Assembly: GCF_009078285.1 (NCBI RefSeq)
Contig: NZ_RQSP01000028.1
Span: 1 to 34,484, forward strand
Reading direction: 5' to 3'
DNA from: Bifidobacterium jacchi
Lineage (GTDB): Bacteria; Actinomycetota; Actinomycetes; Actinomycetales; Bifidobacteriaceae
Length of the DNA stretch: 34,484 nucleotides
Part shown: in pieces, positions 17,241 to 24,343 of the stretch
Layout: every line of letters starts with the position of its first letter
Numbering within the stretch: the first letter of the stretch is position 1
The notes under the pieces: generated by a model
Seen by the model: the letters and a program-made list of their open reading frames with translations, nothing else
Database searches by the model: none
Told to the model about the DNA's origin: nothing
Program-made: the position numbers and the translations under genes

Positions 17241-18539
17241 GTGGCCGTCATGGACAACGTTTCATACCAAGCGCCGGACCTTGCGTCCGCCCCGGCGCGC
17301 TCCCCCGAAGAGGCGCGCGAATTGTCGGTGCTCATCGTCAGCGAATCGTCGTTGGAGCAGACCAACGGCGTCAGCGGAAGCGTGAAGCATATTCTGGATC
17401 GATTCGCCGAACGTGGGTTCAGCGCGCATGCGATCAGCCCCGAACCATCCCCCGATGGAGGCGAATACGCGGGATTCGCCGTAGACACGGTGCCCTCATG
17501 GCCGATCCAGCATTTCAACGCGGCGGTGCCGACGAAAAAGTCGGTGATTCGACTGATCAAGAAGCTACCTCGTCCCGACATCATTCATGTGGCCGCGCCG
17601 ATCTCGAAGCTGGGGCACGCCGCATTGATCGCCGGCGAGAAGCTGGGGGTGCCAACGGTCGCGATCTATCAGACCGACGTGGCCCAGTATGCGCGACGGT
17701 TCGCCCGCGAGTCCCTGGACAAGGTCGTGGACGGTGTCATGCCGAAGCATACCGGCTGGCTGCGCAAGATCAGCAGGGCCGCGGGTGATGGCGCGGAGCA
17801 GGTCGTGGGCACGCGCATCGCAAAGATGCATAACATGGCGACGCTGACGCTCGCCCCCACGAATCAGGCTTCGCAGCGACTCGAATCCTTCGGCGTCGAT
17901 TCAGGTCTGATACGGCTGTGGGGGCGCGGCGTCGATTCGCGGCTGTTCAACCCTCAACGCAAGACGAGCGCCGAAGTGCGGCGGCTGCACGGCCAATGGA
18001 GTCGCGGCGGGACCCTTCCCGTCATCGGATACGTGGGTCGCCTCGCCCCCGAGAAGCAGGTCGAGCGGCTCGTGGCGCTCAACGGGCTGCCCATCCGTCT
18101 GGTCATCGTCGGCGGCGGCCCGTATGAGGAGATGCTGCACAGACTGCTGCCGAACGCGGTGTTCACCGGCATGCTGCACGGCGATGATCTGGCTGATGCC
18201 TATGCCGCATTGGATGCATTCGTGCATACCGGCGCCGAGGAGACGTTCGGCCAGACGATCCAGGAGGCGATGGCCAGCGGACTGCCGGTTGTGGCACCGG
18301 CCGCCGGAGGCCCGCTCGATCTGGTGAATGAGGGTCGGACCGGTCTGCTGTTCGATCCGGCCGATGACGGTGATCTGCGCTCATGCGTGGAACGCCTGAT
18401 CGAGGATCCCGCATTGCGCCAGACTATGGGATTCAATGGTCTCGAAGCGGTGAAAAACCGCACATGGCCAGCGCTGGTCGATCAGCTGATCGACTATTAC
18501 CGTCTCGCGGCCGAACTGCGGACGGCGAGTTCGGTCTGA
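17241..18539 (+). CDS. GT4-family glycosyltransferase (MgtA/PimB-like mannosyltransferase)
   Basis: 432-residue GT-B fold enzyme that would transfer a sugar, probably mannose from GDP-mannose, to a lipid or glycan acceptor at the cytoplasmic membrane face. The N-terminal domain has the acceptor-side loop SSLEQTNGVSGSVKHIL. The C-terminal donor domain has VIGYVGRLAPEKQVERL (about 265-281), IVGGGPYEEML and the E-x7-E motif in EETFGQTIQEAMASGLPVV. The overall pattern recalls actinobacterial MgtA/PimB enzymes of glycolipid or lipoglycan synthesis; donor and acceptor are inferred. The GTG at 17241 is favoured by the leaderless -10 spacing; ATG at 17250 is an alternative. It is monocistronic. Confidence 0.9.
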   Translation: MAVMDNVSYQAPDLASAPARSPEEARELSVLIVSESSLEQTNGVSGSVKHILDRFAERGFSAHAISPEPSPDGGEYAGFAVDTVPSWPIQHFNAAVPTKKSVIRLIKKLPRPDIIHVAAPISKLGHAALIAGEKLGVPTVAIYQTDVAQYARRFARESLDKVVDGVMPKHTGWLRKISRAAGDGAEQVVGTRIAKMHNMATLTLAPTNQASQRLESFGVDSGLIRLWGRGVDSRLFNPQRKTSAEVRRLHGQWSRGGTLPVIGYVGRLAPEKQVERLVALNGLPIRLVIVGGGPYEEMLHRLLPNAVFTGMLHGDDLADAYAALDAFVHTGAEETFGQTIQEAMASGLPVVAPAAGGPLDLVNEGRTGLLFDPADDGDLRSCVERLIEDPALRQTMGFNGLEAVKNRTWPALVDQLIDYYRLAAELRTASSV

Positions 18540-18765
18540 CGGAATATGGTCTCAGAGCATTGGCTCAGGCCGCTCGGCGCACCGCAGCATCATGAGCGCA
18601 GGAGTCGCGTCGTCACCCCGATGGGGCAGGCGCTGCCGAGCATCATGTTCCGCAGCAAGGATCTTTGCCGCGCGACGGCCGCATCTGCCGCTCGTACCGG
18701 AACGGCGCGAGCGCGCACCTCGCCAAACCGCGCCATAAGCCGTCCCGTAGAGCCGCAGCAAACAC

Positions 18766-18852
18766 TAAAGCAGACTTTCGGCATCGACTAGAGCAATGTT
18801 ATGGTATTATGTAGAGCAATGTTATGGTAAAAAGTAAAGCAAAGTTCTGGTC
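18766..18852 (+). repeat. Four direct repeats with exact 23-bp period before the AAA ATPase
   Basis: 18-base units begin at 18766, 18789, 18812 and 18835. Units 2 and 3 are identical (TAGAGCAATGTTATGGTA); units 1 and 4 are degenerate (TAAAGCAGACTTTCGGCA, TAAAGCAAAGTTCTGGTC). The consensus is about TARAGCARWGTTMTGGT with 5-base gaps. The array ends 33 bases before the ATPase start and is AT-richer than its surroundings. The 23-base period is about two helical turns, so bound proteins would sit on one face. It could be an operator or iteron-like site. The 225 bases between the glycosyltransferase and the array show nothing recognisable. Confidence 0.8.
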
Positions 18853-18885
18853 GCAGATTGTAGACAAGTAGACAAGGAGCCGCCC

Positions 18886-20064
18886 ATGATTCCAAGACTG
18901 CTCACCGAACAGGCGCAGCGCTCCGCCACTTGGTTTCCGATCGTCTCCGTCACCGGCCCACGTCAAAGCGGGAAGTCAACGCTCGTCGAAAACGCTTTCG
19001 CGGATTATACATATCTCAATCTGGAAGATCTCGAACTGCGCAACCAAGCAAACGTCGACCCGATCAGCTTCGTCAGGAATCGTTCCACACATCTGATCAT
19101 CGACGAGGCGCAATACGCACCGGACCTGTTCTCCGTGCTGCAGGTGGTTTCCGACGAGACGAAACGCCCCGGCCAATTCATCCTGTCAGGCTCGCAAAAC
19201 TTCCTGCTGCTCAAGCAAATCAAGCAATCGCTGGCCGGCAGGGTCGGCGTGTTGAAACTGCTGCCGCTTTCGTATGCGGAAGCGCTCATGGCGCACCCCG
19301 AGCTCACAATCGAGGAGTTCATCCTCGACGGCGGCTACCCTCATCTGCATGCCGCGCACATACCGCGCAGCATCTTCTTCGAAAGCTATATCAACAGCTA
19401 TATCGAACGCGACGTCACCGACTATCTCGACGTACGCAATATCACCGCGTTCCGCACGTTTCTCCGCCTCTGTGCCCAGCACGTCGGAGGACTGATCAAA
19501 GCCACCTCCCTCGCCACTGAGCTCGACGCCACCTACCGCACCGTCAAATCATGGATGTCGATCCTCGAATCAAGCTACATCACGTTCAGCCTGCCGCCAT
19601 ATTTCGGCAATCTGAACAAACGACTGACCAAAACGCCGAAGCTGTACTTCTACGACACCGGTTTGCTCTGTTACCTGCTGCGCATCGAAACCGTACAGGA
19701 CCTTCAGGAACATCCTCTCTTTGGGGAAATCATCGAGAATCTCGTAATATCGGAAACTGTCAAGAGATACTACAACGCGTTGAAAACCCCCGAATTGTAC
19801 TTCTACCGCGACGACAGCAAAATCGAGGTGGATCTCATCGACTGCACGCATTCCCAAACCAAGCCGGAACTCATCGAGATCAAATCCGGGCGCATGTACC
19901 ATGACAGGTTTGCGAGGCATCTACGATCGGTCGGCACATTGCTGAACGTTCCGGAAACGAACCGCAAGGTTGCCATGCGAATCGACAGCCCATACATCGA
20001 TCACGGCATCAACGTATGCCCCATCCGCAATCTGCTGCTGCGAGGGGAACCTCCCGTCGCATGA
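18886..20064 (+). CDS. AAA-family ATPase with C-terminal DUF4143 domain
   Basis: 392-residue P-loop ATPase of unknown biological role. It has Walker A GPRQSGKST (24-32), Walker B THLIIDEAQY (68-77), a sensor-like ILSGSQNF (99-106), a linker with SYINSYIERDVTDYL, a winged-helix-like segment (ATSLATELDATYRTVKSWMSIL) and the DUF4143 region with KLYFYDTGLLCYLL. It ends in a nuclease-like strand pattern (FYRDDSKIEVDLI then LIEIKSG), common in this family. AAGGAG six bases upstream fixes the start. Codon use and base composition look less GC-rich than neighbouring genes, suggesting acquisition. It stands alone behind a four-copy repeat array. Confidence 0.92.
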   Translation: MIPRLLTEQAQRSATWFPIVSVTGPRQSGKSTLVENAFADYTYLNLEDLELRNQANVDPISFVRNRSTHLIIDEAQYAPDLFSVLQVVSDETKRPGQFILSGSQNFLLLKQIKQSLAGRVGVLKLLPLSYAEALMAHPELTIEEFILDGGYPHLHAAHIPRSIFFESYINSYIERDVTDYLDVRNITAFRTFLRLCAQHVGGLIKATSLATELDATYRTVKSWMSILESSYITFSLPPYFGNLNKRLTKTPKLYFYDTGLLCYLLRIETVQDLQEHPLFGEIIENLVISETVKRYYNALKTPELYFYRDDSKIEVDLIDCTHSQTKPELIEIKSGRMYHDRFARHLRSVGTLLNVPETNRKVAMRIDSPYIDHGINVCPIRNLLLRGEPPVA

Positions 20065-20448
20065 GCGGATGATTCCCTGAGGCGGCCTCTCGCTGGAGTA
20101 ATCCTTGTCGTTCTCGATGGTGCCGCCTCCGTGGCAGTCATCTCTCGCAGACACACCGGCGGCACCGCCGCATGAAGCCCCACGGCGTCTCGTTCGATGA
20201 CCCTGACCGCACACGAGATGCCACACGCAACCCACTGCCAGCCGCGCCATTCCAGCCCTTCCGTTACCATGGTGGGCGGTGGTTTGGCATGGAATCGGCC
20301 GCTATGCGGACATGCTCCACATGGATCGCCCCACATGGACGCGGCCGAGCGGGCAATACGAGGGCATTGCGACCAATGAGTCCGAACGACCCCATGCGCA
20401 AACCTACGGAATGGCGGAATCCCAACCTTTGTTAAGGAGATACTGCAA
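20065..20448. other. Intergenic region between the AAA ATPase and ettA
   Basis: About 380 bases with no convincing gene. It must hold the end of the ATPase transcript and the ettA promoter; TACCAT near 20267 is a weak -10 candidate. Only the ettA ribosome-binding site (AAGGAG, 20434-20439) is clear. Confidence 0.4.
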
Positions 20449-22125
20449 GTGGCAGAATTCATTTACCAGATGATCAAGGCGCGCAAGGCGTTCGGCGATC
20501 GCGTGATTCTCGACGACGTGACGCTGAGCTTCCTGCCGGGCGCGAAGATCGGCGTGGTGGGCCCCAACGGCATGGGCAAGTCCACGCTGCTCAAGATCAT
20601 GGCCGGCCTGGAGACGGTCAGCAATGGCGAGGCGTATCTGACTCCGGGCTTCACGGTCGGCATCCTGCAGCAGGAGCCGCCGCTCGACGACACCAAGACC
20701 GTCGGCGAGAACATCAAGATGGCGTTCGGTGAAATCGCCCAGAAGGTCGCCCGATTCAACGAGATCGGCGAGGAGATGGCGAACCCGGACGCCGACTTTG
20801 ACGCTCTGATGGAGGAGATGGGCAAGCTGCAGACCGAGATCGACGCGGCCAACGGCTGGGATCTCGACTCGCAGCTCGAACAGGCCATGGACGCGCTGCA
20901 GTGCCCCGACCCGGATACGCCGGTGTCGGTCTGCTCCGGTGGCGAGCGCCGCCGCGTGGCGTTGTGCAAGCTGCTGCTCGAAGCCCCTGACCTGCTGCTG
21001 CTCGACGAGCCCACCAACCATCTGGACGCCGAGTCGATCCTGTGGCTGGAGCAGTTCCTGCACCAGTACAAGGGCGCCGTCATCGCCGTCACCCACGACC
21101 GTTACTTCATGGACAACGTGGCCGAGTGGATCTGCGAGGTCGACCGCGGCCACCTGTACCCGTACAAGGGCAACTACTCCACGTACTTGGAAACCAAGGC
21201 CAAGCGTATGGAGATCCAAGGCGCCAAGGACGCCAAGCTCGCCAAGCGTCTCAAGAGCGAACTCGACTGGGTGCGATCCTCCCCCAAGGCCCGTCAGGCC
21301 AAGAACAAGGCCCGTCTGGAACGTTACGAGCAGATGGAGTCGGAGGCTCGCAACAATCGCAAGCTGGACTTCTCCGAGATTCAGATTCCGGCCGGTCCGC
21401 GACTGGGCTCGCTGGTGCTCGAGGCCAAGCATCTGCACAAGGCGTTCGGCGATCGCGTGCTCATCGACGACCTGTCGTTCACGTTGCCGCGCAACGGCAT
21501 CGTCGGCGTGATCGGCCCGAACGGCGTCGGCAAGTCCACGCTGTTCAAGACCATCGTCGGTCTCGAGCCGCTCACCAGCGGCGAGCTGAAGATCGGCGAC
21601 ACCGTCAAGATCAGCTATGTCGATCAGAACCGTGCCGGTCTCGATCCGAACAAGAACCTGTGGGAGGCGGTCTCGGGCGGTCTTGACTTCATCGACGTTG
21701 CCGGCACCGAAGTGCCTACGCGCGCCTATGTGGCAAGCTTCGGCTTCAAGGGCTCCGACCAGCAGAAGCTGACCAGCATGCTCTCCGGCGGCGAGCGCAA
21801 CCGACTCAACCTCGCGCTGACCCTCAAGCAGGGCGGCAATCTGCTGCTGCTCGACGAGCCCACGAACGATCTGGATGTCGAGACGCTGGAATCGCTGGAG
21901 AACGCACTGCTGGGCTTTGCCGGCTGCGCCGTGGTGATCTCCCACGACCGTTGGTTCCTCGACCGCGTCGCCACGCACATCCTCGCATGGGAGGGCGATG
22001 ACGAGAACCCGGCCAAGTGGTACTGGTTCGAGGGCAACTTCCAGGCGTATCAGGAGAACCGCGTGGCCCGCCTCGGCGAGGACGCCGCCCGTCCGCACCG
22101 TCTGCACAAGAAGCTCACCCGCTAA
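20449..22125 (+). CDS. ettA: Energy-dependent translational throttle protein EttA (ABC-F)
   Basis: Cytosolic ABC-F ATPase that binds the ribosomal E site and gates entry into elongation according to ATP/ADP state. The 558-residue protein has two ABC domains and no membrane segments: Walker A GPNGMGKST (38-46) and GPNGVGKST, signatures CSGGERRRV and LSGGERNRL, Walker B LLLLDEPTNHLD and LLLLDEPTNDLD, plus the interdomain arm/linker with RLKSELDWVRSSPKARQAKNKARL. Length and linker match EttA rather than antibiotic-resistance ABC-F proteins. The start is GTG at 20449 with AAGGAG nine bases upstream; the next methionine would cut into the first strand. Confidence 0.96.
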   Translation: MAEFIYQMIKARKAFGDRVILDDVTLSFLPGAKIGVVGPNGMGKSTLLKIMAGLETVSNGEAYLTPGFTVGILQQEPPLDDTKTVGENIKMAFGEIAQKVARFNEIGEEMANPDADFDALMEEMGKLQTEIDAANGWDLDSQLEQAMDALQCPDPDTPVSVCSGGERRRVALCKLLLEAPDLLLLDEPTNHLDAESILWLEQFLHQYKGAVIAVTHDRYFMDNVAEWICEVDRGHLYPYKGNYSTYLETKAKRMEIQGAKDAKLAKRLKSELDWVRSSPKARQAKNKARLERYEQMESEARNNRKLDFSEIQIPAGPRLGSLVLEAKHLHKAFGDRVLIDDLSFTLPRNGIVGVIGPNGVGKSTLFKTIVGLEPLTSGELKIGDTVKISYVDQNRAGLDPNKNLWEAVSGGLDFIDVAGTEVPTRAYVASFGFKGSDQQKLTSMLSGGERNRLNLALTLKQGGNLLLLDEPTNDLDVETLESLENALLGFAGCAVVISHDRWFLDRVATHILAWEGDDENPAKWYWFEGNFQAYQENRVARLGEDAARPHRLHKKLTR

Positions 22126-22137
22126 TAGACGCATGCT

Positions 22138-22195
22138 CGTGTAATGCGTGTAATGCGTGCACGAGTTGGCGTACACGCATTACACGCATTACACG
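22138..22195. repeat. 22-bp perfect palindrome built from 9-nt repeats
   Basis: Arms 22138-22159 and 22174-22195 are perfectly complementary over 22 bases with a 14-base loop. Each arm is a tandem array of the 9-mer GTGTAATGC or its complement ACACGCATT; the right side has three copies (to 22200). It starts 13 bases after the ettA stop and lacks a U-tract. It could stabilise or end the ettA RNA. Confidence 0.8.
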
Positions 22196-22225
22196 CATTA
22201 TCGGGCGCATCATATGCACACATAC

Positions 22226-22267
22226 GAATGGTCCCTTCCGGTGGATATCCATCGGAAGGGACCATTC
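22226..22267. terminator. Bidirectional intrinsic terminator between ettA and the pilus operon
   Basis: 15-bp perfect inverted repeat GAATGGTCCCTTCCG/CGGAAGGGACCATTC (22226-22240 with 22253-22267). It extends inward by a G-U and four more pairs to a two-base loop. It is followed on the plus strand by ATTATTC. It lies between convergent ettA and the small-pilin gene. Confidence 0.75.
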
Positions 22268-22386
22268 ATTATTCAAAGGCCATTCGTTATTCATGATTCA
22301 AGCGTGCGATGAGCATGCGTCGATGCATCCTGCGCCATTCGTTGCCGCTGTGCCAACCAGCGGGATGTATGGCATCCCTTTCGTCG

Positions 22387-23346
22387 TTATTCATTCCGAC
22401 GCAAGTGGCTGACAATGATGCCAGCGAAGCCGATGACGGCGCACATGATGGCGAACACCATGGTCGGAACCGCATCGACGCCGGTATTCGCAGTGTTCCC
22501 CGGCTGCGGCGTCGGCTGATCCGGCTGTTCCGGTACACCGGCATCGGCGAACTTCGGCTCCACGGTCACATCGAATGCGCCGGCCGACGCAGCATCCCCC
22601 GCATCGGGCACCGACACCAGAAACGGATCACAGGTGTAGCGCGTGTTCGCATCGGCCACCGCCACGCGGGACACCAGATAGACGCCGGCGGCAAGATCGG
22701 CGAACCGCACACGGCCACGCGCATCAGCGACGCCCCGCTTGCCATACAGTCCACTGTCTGCGGCGAATGCGTCCATGCGTTTGGCGGCGGCGTTGAGCGC
22801 GGACGAGGTCAACCCGTCCCAATCATCGATGAATCGGGCGAAATCAGGCAGCGTATGGAAAGCGGACGGCTTGCCGTCCTGGTCGATCGTGGCGGAGGCG
22901 ACCTGCACGATGGCGTAGGTGTCGCCGGCGAGCGCACGCTTATCGTCGGCGTCGCGATTCCAGACGGCGTCGATGGTGAGGGAACCGGTCGGCTGATCGG
23001 CTCCGGTTGCGGTAGTGACTGCGGTTGTAGTAGTGATTGCGGTTGTAGTAGTGATTGCGGTTGTAGTCTTGACTGAGGCTGTGGTCTCGGCTGCGGCACC
23101 GATGCCGGAGCGAACCGTGCCCGTGACCGCGAAGGCCTGCGACGCGACCAGCGACGCCGCGCAGACGGCGACGCACACGCACATGACCATGCACATGGCG
23201 GTCGCCATGAGGGACCGTAGTGGTAGGACGAATTGGCACGCCGAGAACGAGATTCCCCTATGGGCTGCACGCTGGCGGTGGCCGCGGTCGCCTTGACGCA
23301 TGTTCTCGCGCATGCCGTGACGCATGTCCTCACGCATGTCTGCCAT
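22387..23346 (-). CDS. Small (ancillary/basal) pilin with a TANTG sorting signal
   Basis: 319-residue secreted surface protein. It has a long basic N-terminus, a hydrophobic signal segment (about 45-75) ending near SQAFA, a Thr-rich stretch of AITTTT repeats, then a pilin-like body. The body includes SLTIDAVWNRDADDKRALAGDTYAIVQVA, DLAAGVYLVSRV and a CDPFLVSVP strand. A Pro-rich spacer leads to TANTG (285-289), a hydrophobic segment and RRNE. This is a complete cell-wall sorting signal except that LPxTG is replaced. The start at 23346 has GGAAGG seven bases upstream and overlaps the sortase gene by 17 bases; a further ATG at 23376 is less likely. Position after the class C sortase suggests a basal or minor pilin. 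Confidence 0.85.
   Translation of the reverse strand: MADMREDMRHGMRENMRQGDRGHRQRAAHRGISFSACQFVLPLRSLMATAMCMVMCVCVAVCAASLVASQAFAVTGTVRSGIGAAAETTASVKTTTAITTTTAITTTTAVTTATGADQPTGSLTIDAVWNRDADDKRALAGDTYAIVQVASATIDQDGKPSAFHTLPDFARFIDDWDGLTSSALNAAAKRMDAFAADSGLYGKRGVADARGRVRFADLAAGVYLVSRVAVADANTRYTCDPFLVSVPDAGDAASAGAFDVTVEPKFADAGVPEQPDQPTPQPGNTANTGVDAVPTMVFAIMCAVIGFAGIIVSHLRRNE
23021..23065 (-). repeat. In-frame 18-bp repeat in the small pilin gene
   Basis: GCGGTTGTAGTAGTGATT (plus strand) occurs at 23021-23038 and 23039-23056, with a partial third copy from 23057. It encodes the AITTTT hexapeptide just after the signal peptide. Copy-number change would lengthen or shorten the Thr-rich stalk. Confidence 0.7.
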
Positions 23347-24241
23347 GGGATGTCCTTCCTCGTGGTCGTGGTTCATGTCTGTGTGCGTTCCCGCTCCCCT
23401 GCGACGGGCGGTCGCCGCGCCGCCGCCATATGCCCCATCCGGCCAGCAGCGCGATCAGCGCGAGCGACGGCAGCAGGTACTGCAACGGGATGTCCACATG
23501 GAACGTGGGCTTGGCGGCATCCGCGTCGGTTTCGGGAACGTAGGGCACGCGATGGGCGCGCACCAGCAACCGGTGCGTGTTCACCGCGTAGGGGGTGCAG
23601 GTGATGAGCGTCACCTGATCCTTGCCGGATTCGATGGCGAGCTCCTTGGTGTCGGTCGGCAGGACCGTGACGATGCGGTCGACCTCGTAGGCGTAGGTGT
23701 CCTTGAGAATCGTGATGTAGAAGCGGTCGCCCTTCTCCATCAGGTTGAGGTCGGTGAACAGCTTGGCGGTCGGCAGCCCCCGGTGGCCGGAGAGTGCCGC
23801 GTGCGTGGACTCGCCGCCCACCGGCAGCGAGGTCTGTTCGAGATGGCCGATGCCGACCTGCAGCACCTTCTCGGCGGTGCCATGGTAGATCGGCATGGTC
23901 TCCTTGAGGCGGGGCACGGTGATGTAGCCCATCATGCCGTCGCCGGAAAGATTGAGCAGCTGGTTGTATTCCTCGCCCTGCGCGGCCGTGTTGACCGCAC
24001 CGGCGAGCGCACTGGTGGCGCCGCCCGCGCCCTGCGCCGCCAGCTGCTTGTTGTAGGCGTGCGCGGCATCAAGCATCCGCTGGTATTCCTTATCGGAGAG
24101 CGCGTTCACCGCGGCGTCGTAGTTGGAGACGACGCGGGAGGCGTTGCGCATGATGAGGAAGTTGCTGATCGTCGGATAGAACAGCACGAGCAGTCCCATC
24201 GCGATGACCAGCAGCGGAGCGATGCCGCGCAGTTTCTTCAT
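23330..24241 (-). CDS. srtC: Class C (pilin-polymerising) sortase
   Basis: Membrane transpeptidase that joins pilin subunits by cutting LPxTG and linking it to a pilin lysine. The 303-residue protein has an N-terminal membrane anchor (8-28) and a second hydrophobic segment (257-271) followed by a basic tail, the class C arrangement. Active-site residues are His153 in ALSGHRGL, Cys215 in TLITCTPY and Arg224 in NTHRLLVRAHR. The pre-catalytic region (about 45-95) lacks the D-P-F/W/Y lid motif I would expect. AAGGAAA precedes the ATG. It lies between the major pilin gene (103 bases upstream, with a stem-loop) and the small pilin gene (overlapping), so all three are one operon. Confidence 0.94.
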   Translation of the reverse strand: MKKLRGIAPLLVIAMGLLVLFYPTISNFLIMRNASRVVSNYDAAVNALSDKEYQRMLDAAHAYNKQLAAQGAGGATSALAGAVNTAAQGEEYNQLLNLSGDGMMGYITVPRLKETMPIYHGTAEKVLQVGIGHLEQTSLPVGGESTHAALSGHRGLPTAKLFTDLNLMEKGDRFYITILKDTYAYEVDRIVTVLPTDTKELAIESGKDQVTLITCTPYAVNTHRLLVRAHRVPYVPETDADAAKPTFHVDIPLQYLLPSLALIALLAGWGIWRRRGDRPSQGSGNAHRHEPRPRGRTSHGRHA

Positions 24242-24277
24242 GGATTCGGTTTCCTTCGATGGATGATGGGGCGGATG

Positions 24278-24335
24278 AGGTCCTTCGGCTCTGGGCTGTG
24301 CCCTACGTTCAGGACGACGGCGAGCCGAAGGACCT
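24278..24335 (-). terminator. Stem-loop between major pilin and sortase genes
   Basis: 14-bp inverted repeat (24278-24291 with 24322-24335) and a nested GGGC/GCCC hairpin in the 30-base loop. It starts nine bases after the major pilin stop. There is no U-run after it on the minus strand. It probably reduces, but does not abolish, read-through into the sortase gene or protects the pilin RNA 3' end. Confidence 0.6.
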
Positions 24336-24343
24336 TCACCAGC

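Noticed and set aside
18766..18852. CRISPR-like array before the AAA ATPase
   Set aside because: Gaps are only 5 bases and the units degenerate; far too short for spacers, and no cas genes are nearby.
20404..22176. 590-codon frame antisense to ettA
   Set aside because: Shadow of a fully motif-supported ABC-F gene; composition is a mirror of its codons.
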